From contig NZ_CP114039.1 in NCBI RefSeq assembly GCF_026965535.1, forward strand, positions 3,720,001 through 3,784,000: 64,000 nt of DNA, written 5' to 3'. Source of the stretch: Corallococcus sp. NCRR (GTDB lineage: Bacteria > Myxococcota > Myxococcia > Myxococcales > Myxococcaceae). Position 1 is the stretch's first letter, and each line of letters opens with the position of its first letter. The notes under the pieces were generated by a model. That model searched no databases and was not told the DNA's origin. It worked only from the letters and a program-made list of their open reading frames with translations. Shown here in pieces: positions 7,916 through 17,174 of the stretch. A program made the translations under genes and the position numbers.

Positions 7916-9877
7916 TCAGGGCTTGGGGGCCGTGGCGGTGGCGGGCCTCAGGTAGCGGTCGAGGAACGCCAGGATGCGCCGGTCCACCTCCGCCTCGTTC
8001 TTCTTCTTCTTGAAGCCGTGGCCCTCGTCGGGGAGCAGCAGGTACTCCACGGGCACGCCGTGCTTCTTCACCGCTGCCACGATGTCGTCCGACTCCGCCT
8101 GGATGACGCGCGGGTCGTTGGCGCCCTGCACGACGAACAGCGGCTTCTGGATGCGCTCCGTGTGGAAGAGGGGGGAGATCTCCTTGAGCATCGCCTCCTG
8201 CTTCTCCGGGTCGCCGATCTCCTGGATCATGGCCTGACGGAAGGCGCCCCATTCGGGCGGCATGCTCTTGAGCGTGCGCAGCCAGTTGGACGGGCCGAAG
8301 ACGTCCACGCCCACGTCGAAGGCGTCCGGGTGGAAGGCGAGCCCCGCCAGCACCATGTAGCCGCCATAGCTGGCGCCGAGGATGCCCACGCGCGAGCCGT
8401 CCACGTACGGCAGGCTCGCCAGGTACTTGCGCGCCTCCACGCAGTCGCGCAGCGGCTCCTTGCCGTGCTTCTGGTCGTCCGCCTTCAGGAACGTCTTGCC
8501 GTAGCCCGCGCTGCCCCGGTTGTTGATGCCCAGCACCACGTAGCCGTGGTTCACCAGGTACTGGACGAAGTTGTTGTAGCCCCGGCTCGTCTGGCCGCCG
8601 GGTCCGCCGTGCACGTAGATGATGGCGGGAGCCTTGTGCTCCGCCGAGGCCTGGTGCGGCTTGAAGAGCAGGTTGGGGATCTCCATCCCGTCGAAGGACT
8701 TGAAGCGCACCACCTGCGCGTCCACCAGGTCCTCGGAGTCCAGCTCGCGGCTCATCGTGTCCGTCACGCGCCGCGTCTTCTTCGTGACCAGGTCCAGGAC
8801 ATAGAGGTTCGCGGAGGTGCGGTCCGTCTCCAGCTGGACCGCCAGCTGCTTCTCGTCACGGGAGAAGACGACGTTGGAGATCATCCCGGCGGGCAGCTGC
8901 GTCAGCGGCACCTGCGTGCCGGCCTTCACGTCGTGCAGGCGGACCTCGATGCCGGCGTCCACGTTGACGATGGAGGCGCGGAACGCCCCCGAGCGCGAGA
9001 AGTACGTGCCATAGATGTCCCAGTCCTCCTTCTCCACGTCCTCCCACTTGCCGGCCTCCTTCGCCGGGCGCACCACGCGGGTGAACTCCGAACCGTCGTC
9101 CGTGAGGACGTACAGCTCCCCGGTGACGGGGTGGATGTCCCCCACGCGGTAGCTGGCCGAGCCCGTGTGGGGCGTGAGGTTCTTCAAGCCCTTCGTCGCG
9201 ACGTCGTAGCGCCACACGTTGCCGTCCGACGTGGTGACCGCCTCCTCCAGCGCCACCCAGCTCTCGTCCGGGGCCACGGCGGCGACGCCGAAGCCCTTGT
9301 CGTTCCGGGCCAGGAGCGTGCGCGCGTACGTCTTCGCGTCGTAGCGGTACACGTCCATGGCGCTCGGGTCGCGCTCGTTGGTGGTGATGTAGAACGCGCT
9401 GTCGTCCTGGCTGAAGCCCAGGAAGCCGGCCACGCCCTGCTTCATGGGCGTGAGGTCCTTCTCCTTGCCGTCCGGCGTGCGCACGTAGACGTGCGTCTGC
9501 TCGTTGCCGCCCTGGTCGTGCTCGAAGAGGAAGCGGCTGTCGCGCGGGAAGGCCGCGACCACCCGGATGCTGTCCGTCTTCGAGCGCGTCAACGCCGTGG
9601 GCTTGCCGCCGCCCACCGGCACGCTGTTCACGTTGAAGATGCCGGACGCGTTCGACGAGAACAGCAGCTGCTTGCCGTCCGCCGTGAAGACCGGGGCCAT
9701 CAACTCCGTGGACCCCATGAACTGCTCCACCGAGTACTGCTTCGACGGCCGGGCCACGGCCGCCTTCACGGCCGAAGCGGGCTTCGTGGCGGGTGAGGGG
9801 GCGGGCGGTGCGGCTCCCAGCAGCGGCAGGAGCAACGTCGGGGCAAGGACACGGGACAGGGACTTCCACGCGGGCAT
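7916..9877 (-). CDS. S9-family (prolyl oligopeptidase/acylaminoacyl-peptidase type) secreted serine peptidase
   Basis: 653 residues from ATG 9877. The N-terminus MPAWKSLSRVLAPTLLLPLL is a signal peptide, so the enzyme acts outside the cytoplasm. A beta-propeller follows (repeated blades such as SNASGIFNVNSVPVGGGK). The C-terminal alpha/beta-hydrolase domain has the oxyanion YVHGGPGG, nucleophile GASYGGYMV, an Asp in GANDPRVIQAESDD and the His in PDEGHGF. It cleaves peptides or N-acylated peptides, which fits nutrient scavenging. The frame extends upstream to 10075, but that part overlaps the divergent GFA gene and its promoter, so the signal-peptide start was chosen. Confidence 0.92.
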   Translation of the reverse strand: MPAWKSLSRVLAPTLLLPLLGAAPPAPSPATKPASAVKAAVARPSKQYSVEQFMGSTELMAPVFTADGKQLLFSSNASGIFNVNSVPVGGGKPTALTRSKTDSIRVVAAFPRDSRFLFEHDQGGNEQTHVYVRTPDGKEKDLTPMKQGVAGFLGFSQDDSAFYITTNERDPSAMDVYRYDAKTYARTLLARNDKGFGVAAVAPDESWVALEEAVTTSDGNVWRYDVATKGLKNLTPHTGSASYRVGDIHPVTGELYVLTDDGSEFTRVVRPAKEAGKWEDVEKEDWDIYGTYFSRSGAFRASIVNVDAGIEVRLHDVKAGTQVPLTQLPAGMISNVVFSRDEKQLAVQLETDRTSANLYVLDLVTKKTRRVTDTMSRELDSEDLVDAQVVRFKSFDGMEIPNLLFKPHQASAEHKAPAIIYVHGGPGGQTSRGYNNFVQYLVNHGYVVLGINNRGSAGYGKTFLKADDQKHGKEPLRDCVEARKYLASLPYVDGSRVGILGASYGGYMVLAGLAFHPDAFDVGVDVFGPSNWLRTLKSMPPEWGAFRQAMIQEIGDPEKQEAMLKEISPLFHTERIQKPLFVVQGANDPRVIQAESDDIVAAVKKHGVPVEYLLLPDEGHGFKKKKNEAEVDRRILAFLDRYLRPATATAPKP

Positions 9878-10022
9878 GGGGGCTCCGGGAACGGTGGACG
9901 GAGGCACTCTGGGCCAGGCCCCGCCGGGTTCAACAGGGAGCGGCGACAAACCTGACATAAGGCTGTCACGGGCCGGGGCGACATTGATTGCGTTCCCACA
10001 ACGCGGCACCGGAGACATCGCC

Positions 10023-10475
10023 ATGACCCAGACCAACACCCAGCAGAAGAACCCTGCACTGAGCGGCCTGCACACCTACGCGGGCGGCTGCCTGTGCGGC
10101 GCCGTGCGTTACGAGGCCACCGTGGACCTGGCCGGGGTGACCCGCTGCAACTGCACCATCTGCATGAAGTACGGCTACGGCGGCGGCGCGGGGATGAAGC
10201 CGGACGCCTTCCGGCTCCTGCAGGGCCAGGACGCCATCAAGAAGTATGGGCGCGACGGCAGCCCCAACACCCGCAGCTTCTGCGGGCGCTGCGGCGTCGT
10301 GTGCTTCGGCGATGGCGACGTCCCGGAGCTGGGCGGGAAGTTTGTTTCCATCTACGTCAACACGCTGGATGACGTGGACCCGTCGCTGCTCACGTTCCAT
10401 TACTGGGACGGCCGACACGACAACTGGGCGGCCGGGATGCGGGCCACGCCGTGGCCCTTCCAGGCCGCCGCCTGA
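10023..10475 (+). CDS. GFA/CENP-V family zinc protein
   Basis: 150 residues. It carries the family zinc ligands: GCLCGAVRYEA, CNCTICMKYG and SFCGRCGVVCFG. These beta-tent-fold proteins include glutathione-dependent formaldehyde-activating enzyme, but most members, likely this one too, have no proven substrate. The first 20 residues are polar and are not a signal peptide. The gene is divergent from the S9 peptidase and convergent with the FAD dehydrogenase, only 3 bp from its stop. Confidence 0.88.
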   Translation: MTQTNTQQKNPALSGLHTYAGGCLCGAVRYEATVDLAGVTRCNCTICMKYGYGGGAGMKPDAFRLLQGQDAIKKYGRDGSPNTRSFCGRCGVVCFGDGDVPELGGKFVSIYVNTLDDVDPSLLTFHYWDGRHDNWAAGMRATPWPFQAAA

Positions 10476-10478
10476 GGC

Positions 10479-12134
10479 CTACACACTCCCCGCCGCGGCC
10501 CGGCCCGCGGCGCGGCCGGAGAAGATGCAGCCGCCCAGGAACGTGCCTTCCAGGGCGCGGTAGCCGTGGACGCCACCGCCTCCGAAGCCGGCCACCTCGC
10601 CTGCCGCATAGAGCCCTGGGATGGTCTGCCCCCGGTCGTTGAAGACGCGGCCCTGGAGGTCCGTCTCGAAGCCGCCCAGCGTCTTGCGCGTGAGGATGTT
10701 CAGCTTCACGCCGATGAGCGGCCCCGCCTTGGGGTCCAGGATGCGGTGCGGCTTCGCGGTGCGCACCAGCTTGTCACCCCGGTAGTTGCGCGCCTGGCGG
10801 ATGGCCGCGAGCTGCAGGTCCTTGCTGAAGGGGTTGTCCATCTGGAGGTCGCGGGCCTTCACCTCGCGCTCCACCGTGGCGAAGTCCAGGAGCGGAGCTT
10901 CCGTCTTCGCGTTCATCCCGGCGACCAGGTCGCGCAGGTTGTTGGAGATGACGAAGTCCTCGCCCTTCTCCTTGAAGGCCTCCACCGGGCCCATGGCCTT
11001 CTTGCCCACGGCGCGGTTGAGCACGCCCAGCCAGTCCTTGCCGGTGAGGTCCGGGTTCTGCTCCGAGCCGGAGAGCGCGAACTCCTTCTTGATGATCCAC
11101 TGGTTGAGGATGAACCAGGTGTGCTCGTGGCCCGTCTTGAGGATGTGCTCCAGCGTGCCCAGCGTGTCGAAGCCGGGGAACAGCGGCGGCGGCAGGCGCT
11201 TGCCGGTGGCGTCCAGCCACAGCGAGCTGGGGCCCGGCAGGATGCGGATGCCGTGACGGGGCCAGATGGGGCTCCAGTTCCGCAGGCCCTCCGTGTAGTG
11301 CCACATGCGGTCGCGGTTGATGAGCCGTCCGCCCGCGGCCTCCGTGATGGCGATCATCCGGCCGTCCACGTGGTCGGGCACGCCTTGAATCATGAACTTC
11401 GGCGCGGGGCCCATGCGCTGGGGCCACGCCTTGCGCACCAGCTCGTGGTTGCCGCCGATGCCGCCGGAGGTGACGATGACCGCGCTCGCGCGCAGCTCGA
11501 AGTCACCCACCGTCACGCGCGAGCTGCTGGCGCCGCGCGGGACGTCCGTGGGCTCCAGCAACATGCCGCGCACGCCCACCACGGCGCCGTTCTGCGTGAG
11601 CAGTTCGTCCACGCGGTGGCGGAAGTGGAAGGTGAGGGTGCCCTTGGCCTCCGCGGCCTTGGCGCGGCGGACGAAGGGCTCCAGCACGCCGGGGCCGGTG
11701 CCCCAGGTGACGTGGAAGCGGGGGACGGAGTTGCCGTGGCCCACGGCGCCGTAGCCGCCTCGCTCCGCCCAGCCCACCACGGGGAACCAGCTCATGCCCT
11801 GCTGGACGAGCCAGGGGCGCATCTCGCCCGCGGCGAAGTTGACGAAGGCCTCCGCCCACTGGCGCGGCCAGTGGTCCTCCTCGCGGTCGAAGGCGGCGGT
11901 GCCCATCCAGTCCTCCAGCGCGAGCGCGTGGGAGTCCTTGATGCCCATGCGCCGCTGCTCGGGCGAGTCCACGAGGAACAGGCCGCCGAACGACCAGAAC
12001 GCCTGGCCGCCCAGGTTCTGCGGTCCCTCCTGGTCCACCACGGCGACGCGCTTGCCCGCATCCGCGAGCTCGGTCGCGGCGACGAGTCCCGCGAGCCCTC
12101 CGCCCACGACAATGACATCCACTTCCTGTCCCAT
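10479..12134 (-). CDS. FAD-binding dehydrogenase (fumarate reductase/ketosteroid dehydrogenase-like)
   Basis: 551 residues from ATG 12134, with GGGAGG about 6 nt upstream. The FAD dinucleotide fold is at the very N-terminus: VDVIVVGGGLAGLVAATELADAGKRV. The C-terminal FAD contact reads IPGLYAAGEVAGFGGGGVHG. The middle (IVTSGGIGGNHELVRK, GGRLINRDRMWHYTEG) matches the flavoprotein family of fumarate reductase, 3-ketosteroid dehydrogenase and similar oxidoreductases. The substrate cannot be told from sequence. No Tat or Sec signal is seen. The 23-residue upstream extension lacks a binding site and was not used. Confidence 0.9.
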   Translation of the reverse strand: MGQEVDVIVVGGGLAGLVAATELADAGKRVAVVDQEGPQNLGGQAFWSFGGLFLVDSPEQRRMGIKDSHALALEDWMGTAAFDREEDHWPRQWAEAFVNFAAGEMRPWLVQQGMSWFPVVGWAERGGYGAVGHGNSVPRFHVTWGTGPGVLEPFVRRAKAAEAKGTLTFHFRHRVDELLTQNGAVVGVRGMLLEPTDVPRGASSSRVTVGDFELRASAVIVTSGGIGGNHELVRKAWPQRMGPAPKFMIQGVPDHVDGRMIAITEAAGGRLINRDRMWHYTEGLRNWSPIWPRHGIRILPGPSSLWLDATGKRLPPPLFPGFDTLGTLEHILKTGHEHTWFILNQWIIKKEFALSGSEQNPDLTGKDWLGVLNRAVGKKAMGPVEAFKEKGEDFVISNNLRDLVAGMNAKTEAPLLDFATVEREVKARDLQMDNPFSKDLQLAAIRQARNYRGDKLVRTAKPHRILDPKAGPLIGVKLNILTRKTLGGFETDLQGRVFNDRGQTIPGLYAAGEVAGFGGGGVHGYRALEGTFLGGCIFSGRAAGRAAAGSV

Positions 12135-12242
12135 GCGTGCCTCCCGGTAGCACCTGGCGCGCGGATGATAGCGGTTCGCGCGAAAGGGCAGGGCTTCCTT
12201 CACCTGCGCATCCCGGCGCTCCGGAGGCTAGACTCCCCGCGC

Positions 12243-12947
12243 ATGGAGCCAGATGTGAAGGGCAACACGGGGCCGCTGGGCCATGATGCCGCCGCCTACG
12301 CGCGGCGTCAGGACGGGCTGTCCCCGGAGCCGCTGCGGGACGCGGCCTGGAGCGTGGCGGGGCAGCGGGCCTTCGGCGTGGTGCTCGACGTGGGCTCGGG
12401 CAGCGGCGGGTGGATCCGCCGGCTGCGACAGAACCCGGCCGTCGAGCGCATCCTCAGCACGGACATCCACGACGCGGGCGCCAGCCGCCTGCCGGGCGTG
12501 GAGTTCCAGCTGCGGGACGTGTCCCGGGACGCGCTGCCGTGGGGCGATGCGTCGGTGGACTGGGTGTTCGCCATTGAAGTGCTGGAGCACCTGGCCAACC
12601 CGCGCCACTTCGTGAAGGAGGCCTTCCGCGTGCTCAAGCCCGGGGGCCACCTCTTCTTCACCACGCCCAACAACGACAGCCTGACGGCGCGGCTGTCCTT
12701 CCTGGTCCGGGGCTACTTCCCCGCGTTCTGCGAGCAGGACTACCGGGACTCCGGCCACATCACGCCCATCACGGAGCTGGACGCGCGGCGCATGGCCGTG
12801 GAGGCGGGCTTCCAGTCCATCGACTTCGACTATCCGCTGCCCGGGCGCATTCCCCGCAGCAGCGTGTACTGGCAGCGGTTCCTGCCGGGGCTGCGCGGCC
12901 GGTGGTGGAGCGACGGGCTGTTCGCGCTGCTGACGCGCCCGCGCTGA
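12243..12947 (+). CDS. Class I SAM-dependent methyltransferase
   Basis: 234 residues. Motif I is VVLDVGSGSGGWIRRL; the acidic end of beta-2 is STDIHD; motif IV region VDWVFAIEVLEHLANP and post-motif FRVLKPGGHLFFTTPNND are typical of Methyltransf_11-type enzymes. The acceptor is unknown. Two basic or aromatic patches near the C-terminus (LPGRIPRSSVYWQRFLPG) suggest substrate or membrane contact. It precedes the Tag gene by 28 bp on the same strand and may be co-transcribed. Confidence 0.88.
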   Translation: MEPDVKGNTGPLGHDAAAYARRQDGLSPEPLRDAAWSVAGQRAFGVVLDVGSGSGGWIRRLRQNPAVERILSTDIHDAGASRLPGVEFQLRDVSRDALPWGDASVDWVFAIEVLEHLANPRHFVKEAFRVLKPGGHLFFTTPNNDSLTARLSFLVRGYFPAFCEQDYRDSGHITPITELDARRMAVEAGFQSIDFDYPLPGRIPRSSVYWQRFLPGLRGRWWSDGLFALLTRPR

Positions 12948-12975
12948 AGTAGACAGGGAATCGGGAGGAGCGCGG

Positions 12976-13542
12976 ATGCAACAGCGTTGCGTGTGGGTGG
13001 GGACGGATCCGCTGTACCAGACCTACCATGACGAGGAGTGGGGCGTGCCGGTGCGCGACAGCCGCGCGCTCTGGGAGATGTTGATGCTGGAGGGCTTCCA
13101 GGCGGGGCTCGCGTGGATCGTCATCCTGCGCAAGCGCGAGGCCTTCCGGAAGGCGTTCAAGGGCTTCGACCCGAAGGTGGTGGCGCGCTTCACGGAGAAG
13201 GACGTCACGCGCCTGATGGGGGACGAGGGCATCGTCCGGGCGCGCGCGAAGATTGAAGCGACCATCGGCAACGCGCGCGCTTATTTGAAGATGCAGGAGG
13301 CGGGCGAGGACTTCTCCGCGTTCGTCTGGGGCATGGCGGGCGGGAAGCCCATCCGCAATGTGTGGAAGGGCCGGGGCGACGTGCCGGCGAAGACGGAGCT
13401 GTCGGAGGCGTACTCCAAGGCCTTCAAGCAGCGCGGCTTCAAGTTCGTGGGGCCGGTCATCGTCTACGCATGGATGCAGGCCACGGGCATCGTGGATGAC
13501 CACACGGTGGACTGCTTCCGGCACGGCGTGCGTCACCGCTGA
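12976..13542 (+). CDS. tag: DNA-3-methyladenine glycosylase I
   Basis: 188 residues, the usual length of Tag. The zinc-snap ligands are in place: Cys5 (QQRCVWVG), His18 (YHDEEWG) and the C-terminal DDHTVDCFRH. The family helix GFQAGLAWIVILRKREAFRKAF and GRGD/NVWKG segments are present. The enzyme removes 3-methyladenine from alkylated DNA, starting base excision repair in the cytoplasm. The start ATG 12976 has GGAG a few bases upstream. Confidence 0.95.
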   Translation: MQQRCVWVGTDPLYQTYHDEEWGVPVRDSRALWEMLMLEGFQAGLAWIVILRKREAFRKAFKGFDPKVVARFTEKDVTRLMGDEGIVRARAKIEATIGNARAYLKMQEAGEDFSAFVWGMAGGKPIRNVWKGRGDVPAKTELSEAYSKAFKQRGFKFVGPVIVYAWMQATGIVDDHTVDCFRHGVRHR

Positions 13543-13601
13543 GCGGACGGGCCTTCGCGGGCGGTGGACCGGGGCCGCCGGGTGCTGGTTTAACGGAGCG
13601 C

Positions 13602-15068
13602 ATGCGCTTGCCCCTCATCGTCGCGGTGCTGTTGCTCTCATGGCATGCCGGGGCTGAACCGGCTCCCACGGTTCCCCGCTTCGAGCCGGGCGCCTGCGCC
13701 GTGGAGGTCGCCGCCACGGAGCGCATCGACTGTGGCCTGCTGGTGGTGCCGGAGAACCGGCACAAGGCGGACAGCCGCCCCATCCGCCTTCCCGTGACGA
13801 TCTTCCGCGGCCGTGCCGCGAAGCCCCTGGCGGATCCGGTGCTGTTCATGCCCGGAGGCCCGGGCCTCAGCGCGGTCGAGCACATGACCTCCGGCAAGAA
13901 CAACACGCTGCTGGACGAGCGCGACTACATCGTCCTGGAGCAGCGCGGCGCGAAGTTCGCGCAGCCGCCGCTCCAGTGCCCGGAGATCACGAAGCTCAAG
14001 GGCGAGGAGTCCGCGGGCCGGCTGCGCGGTCCGGCGGCGGCCACCGCGCTGGCGCAGGCGGCGGGACGCTGCCGGGCAACGCTGAGCGCGTCGGGCGTGG
14101 ACCTGGATGGCTACACCAGCGAGGCCTCGGCGGATGACATCGAGGACCTGCGCAAGGTGCTCGGCGTGGCGCGGTGGAATCTCTACGGCGTGTCGTACAG
14201 CACGCGGCTGATGTTGACCGTGCTGCGGCGGCACCCCGGAGGCGTCCGGAGCGTGGTGCTGGATTCGGTGCTGCCTCCGGAGGTGAACTTCGACGAGGTC
14301 TCCGCCACGAACGTGCTGCGCGTCCTGAATCAGGTGTTCGACGGGTGCGCGGTGGACCGCGAGTGCGGCGCCCGGTATCCCGACCTGCGCGCTCGCTTCG
14401 CGAAGCTGGTGGCCGACGCGGACCGTCGCCCCCTGAAGCTGGCCATCCGGGCGGCCGGCGGGCCGGCGGAGATCCGGGGCGCACAGGTGGTGGAGGCCAT
14501 CTACTCCGCGATGCACGAACCCGTACAGATTCCCCTCATCCCGAAGCTCATCGTGGACGCTTCCGAGGGGCGCTTCGAAGCCCTGTCAGGGCTGATCCGT
14601 GGCAACCAGGGGCCCTCGGCCATGGCCTGGGGCCTGCGCTATTCCGTGTGGTGCGCGGAGGAGCTGCCGTTCGAGGACGCGGGGCGCATCGCCGCGCAGC
14701 TCTCACCCGCCATGGGACTGGGCGGCTTGAATGAGGGGACGGCCTCGCCGCAGGAGTGCCGCGCATGGAACGTCCCCCCCGCGCCCGCCGTGGAGAACAC
14801 GCCGGTGAAGAGCGACGTGCCGGCGCTCGTCTTCGCGGGAGAGTTCGACCCGGACACGCCTCCGGAGTGGGGCCACCGGCTGCTCGATTCGATGCCCAAC
14901 GCGTACCCCGTCGACATGCGGGGCCGCAGCCACGCGGCCTCGTTCAACACGTGCGGCGCGAGCATCGTGAAGGCCTTCCTCCAGGACCCCTCGCATCCGC
15001 CCGCCGTTGACTGCGCGCTCAAGCGGCGCGGCGCGGACTTTTCCCTGAGCGTGCGGCCCCCTCCCTGA
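13602..15068 (+). CDS. Secreted alpha/beta hydrolase, TAP-like (tripeptidyl aminopeptidase/proline iminopeptidase type)
   Basis: 488 residues with a signal peptide MRLPLIVAVLLLSWHAGAEP. The hydrolase features are FMPGGPGLSA (oxyanion), nucleophile elbow NLYGVSYSTRL, Asp in GEFDPDTPPEWG and His in RGRSHAASFN. The last two fall in the TAP-like C-terminal domain, which places it with secreted mycelial-type peptidases. Eight cysteines suit an extracytoplasmic protein. Likely role: releasing amino acids or short peptides from external proteins. Confidence 0.9.
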   Translation: MRLPLIVAVLLLSWHAGAEPAPTVPRFEPGACAVEVAATERIDCGLLVVPENRHKADSRPIRLPVTIFRGRAAKPLADPVLFMPGGPGLSAVEHMTSGKNNTLLDERDYIVLEQRGAKFAQPPLQCPEITKLKGEESAGRLRGPAAATALAQAAGRCRATLSASGVDLDGYTSEASADDIEDLRKVLGVARWNLYGVSYSTRLMLTVLRRHPGGVRSVVLDSVLPPEVNFDEVSATNVLRVLNQVFDGCAVDRECGARYPDLRARFAKLVADADRRPLKLAIRAAGGPAEIRGAQVVEAIYSAMHEPVQIPLIPKLIVDASEGRFEALSGLIRGNQGPSAMAWGLRYSVWCAEELPFEDAGRIAAQLSPAMGLGGLNEGTASPQECRAWNVPPAPAVENTPVKSDVPALVFAGEFDPDTPPEWGHRLLDSMPNAYPVDMRGRSHAASFNTCGASIVKAFLQDPSHPPAVDCALKRRGADFSLSVRPPP

Positions 15069-15118
15069 GGCACGCTCCACGCAGTGGGGTGAACCCACGA
15101 GTCCCCCGGAGACACGGA

Positions 15119-15508
15119 ATGCGGATCACTGTGATGAGCGTGATGGTGGAGGACCAGTCCAGGGCCCTGAAGTTCTACACGGAGGTCCTGGGCTTCGTGC
15201 TGAAGGTGGACGTCCCGGTGGGGCCCAAGGACCGGTGGCTGACCGTCGTCGCGCCGGACGCGCAGGAGGGGACGCAGATCCTCCTGGAGCCCATGGGCTT
15301 CGCGCCCTCGCGCGTGTACCAGAAGGCCCTGTTCGACGCGGGCATCCCGGCGGCGTCGTTCGGCGTCGATGACTGTCAGGCGGAATATGAGCGCATGGAG
15401 AAGCTCGGCGTGGTGTTCAAGAGCAAGCCCACCACCCTGGGGCCCGTCACCGTCGCCGTCTTCGAGGACACCTGCGGCAACCTCATCCAGATCGCGCAGA
15501 TGATGTAG
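15119..15508 (+). CDS. VOC-superfamily (glyoxalase/bleomycin-resistance-like) protein
   Basis: 129 residues. The paired beta-alpha-beta-beta-beta motifs are visible: SVMVEDQSRALKFYTEVLGF, VVAPDAQEGTQILLEP, then SFGVDDCQAEYERMEKLGV and VFEDTCGNLIQIAQ, ending in the typical D-x-x-G-N-x-x-x-I/L strand. Usual roles are metal-dependent lyases, dioxygenases or drug-binding proteins; the substrate is unknown. The ATG at 15119 was chosen over one at 15089 because a purine-rich GGAG stands before it and the fold starts there. Confidence 0.9.
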   Translation: MRITVMSVMVEDQSRALKFYTEVLGFVLKVDVPVGPKDRWLTVVAPDAQEGTQILLEPMGFAPSRVYQKALFDAGIPAASFGVDDCQAEYERMEKLGVVFKSKPTTLGPVTVAVFEDTCGNLIQIAQMM

Positions 15509-15605
15509 CCGCCCCAGGTATCGGCCGGTCGTCGTATGTCACCCCATGTCGGACACGGGGTATACGCTGTGTCCTGACTGTTCATGCTTCACACAGGGGG
15601 ATGTG

Positions 15606-17171
15606 ATGACGATGCGGATCCAATCCAGGGTCCCGCCGCAGGAGCCTCGCAAGGGGCTCGCGGCGGGGGGACAGCCGGCGACGGCACGAAACAACGCGGC
15701 GCAGGGGACGCCTCCGCGCACGCCCGAAGCGGCGGCGCGCCGGGCGGGCTTCTCCGAGCAGAGCGCGTTCGTCTCCAAGCAGCCGGACGTGACGTCCACG
15801 CTCAAGCGCGAGTTCGGCGCGCTGGCGTCGGACAAGCAGCAGTTCCACCAGACGATGCGGACGGTCTACGGCGAGGGCTATGACGCCGCCAAGGCCGAGC
15901 AGTTCCGGCAGCAGGCCCTGAAGGGCGACTTCGGCTGGCTGCCTCCGGTCCGCACCGTGCCCGCGCAGACGCTGAACGGGGCCAACGGCGCCTATGACGC
16001 GGAATCCGGCACGGTGCTCATCAACGAGTCGCTGGACCCGTCGCTGGCGGCCTCCACCTACGTGGAGGAGGCGGGCCACCACCTGGACACGAAGCTCAAC
16101 ACCGAGGACACCCAGGGCGACGAGGGCGAGCTGTTCCGCCGCATCCTGTCCGGCGAGAAGCTGTCGCCGAAGCAGGTGGCGGACATCCGCGCGGAGAACG
16201 ACAAGGGCACCATCGTCGTGGACGGCAAGTCGAAGGAGGTCGAGTTCTGGAACCCCTTCAAGGCCGTGGGTGACCTCGTCAGCGGCGCGGCCAAGGCAGT
16301 GGGCAGCGCCGTCAGCACCGCGGCGAACTGGGTGGGCAACACGGCGAAGACCGTGGGCAGCGCTGTCTCCAGCGCGGCGAACTGGGTGGGCAACGCGGCG
16401 AAGAGCGTCTGGGGCGGCATCAAGACGGTGGCCAACCGCGCGGGCGACGGCGTGCGGAGCCTGTTCACGGGGGCTGTCAGCACCGTCGTGGGCGCGTTCC
16501 GCAATGTCGGAGAAGGCATCGGCACCTTCTTTGGCGGCATCGGCAAATTGTTCCAGGGCAAGTTCGGTGAAGGCTTCAAGCAGATGGGGCTGGGCCTGCT
16601 GAAGACCGTGGTGCAGACGCCCGTGGACGCCATCTTGATGATGGGCGGCCGGGCCCTGAGCGCCATCCAGACGCTGATTGGCGTGGAGCCTCCCGCGCGC
16701 AAGCTGTCGGACAGTGAGATCGCCACGCTGCGCAGCGTCTACGGGGACTCCATCGACTACTCGTCGATGCGCATCAAGGAGGGCAACTCCGGCCTCTTCA
16801 GCACCAGCGGGCGCGCGTTCACCCATGGCAACACCATCTACATCCCGCCGGACGACCTGCCCCTGACGCCGGACCTGCTGGTGCACGAGTCGGCGCACGT
16901 CTGGCAGCACCAGAACGGCGGCACGGACTACATGAGCGAGGCGCTGGTGGCCCAGAACCTGGGGGATGGCTACGACTTCGAGAAGGGCCTGGACGCGGGC
17001 AAGCCCTGGAGCGATCTCAACCCCGAGCAGCAGGCGGAGTTCCTCCAGCAGGCGCAGCTCGCCGGCTACTTCGCCAACCCCGCCGCCGGCTTCCACTTCA
17101 ACGGCAAGGACTACACGGCGCAGATTGAAGCGGCCATCGCCCAGGTCCGGGCCGGCAAGGGGGCTCCGTAG
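15606..17171 (+). CDS. Large putative secreted protein with two metalloprotease-like motifs (toxin/effector candidate)
   Basis: 521 residues from ATG 15606, with AGGGGG upstream. The first domain contains TYVEEAGHHLDTKLN at about 150-165 followed by a GDEGELF segment, a pattern also seen in RTX-type bacterial exoproteins. The middle (about 215-350) is hydrophobic and Gly/Ala-rich, with a duplicated 18-residue unit. The C-terminal part has LVHESAHVWQHQNGG near 425-440, an HExxH motif like that of DUF4157/eCIS-associated metallopeptidases. No signal peptide is seen, so a dedicated secretion route would be needed. It is followed 3 bp later by a lipoprotein gene, a possible partner or immunity protein. 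Function not established. Confidence 0.8.
   Translation: MTMRIQSRVPPQEPRKGLAAGGQPATARNNAAQGTPPRTPEAAARRAGFSEQSAFVSKQPDVTSTLKREFGALASDKQQFHQTMRTVYGEGYDAAKAEQFRQQALKGDFGWLPPVRTVPAQTLNGANGAYDAESGTVLINESLDPSLAASTYVEEAGHHLDTKLNTEDTQGDEGELFRRILSGEKLSPKQVADIRAENDKGTIVVDGKSKEVEFWNPFKAVGDLVSGAAKAVGSAVSTAANWVGNTAKTVGSAVSSAANWVGNAAKSVWGGIKTVANRAGDGVRSLFTGAVSTVVGAFRNVGEGIGTFFGGIGKLFQGKFGEGFKQMGLGLLKTVVQTPVDAILMMGGRALSAIQTLIGVEPPARKLSDSEIATLRSVYGDSIDYSSMRIKEGNSGLFSTSGRAFTHGNTIYIPPDDLPLTPDLLVHESAHVWQHQNGGTDYMSEALVAQNLGDGYDFEKGLDAGKPWSDLNPEQQAEFLQQAQLAGYFANPAAGFHFNGKDYTAQIEAAIAQVRAGKGAP
16296..16403 (+). repeat. Two tandem 54-bp units inside the metalloprotease-like gene
   Basis: The units at 16296-16349 and 16350-16403 encode AVGSAVSTAANWVGNTAK and TVGSAVSSAANWVGNAAK. 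They differ at only a few residues and form an amphipathic, small-residue-rich helix pattern that could insert into membranes. Confidence 0.85.
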
Positions 17172-17174
17172 GCC

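Noticed and set aside
16296..16403. Tandem 54-bp repeat considered as a CRISPR or mobile repeat
   Set aside because: The two units keep one reading frame inside a gene and there are no spacers.
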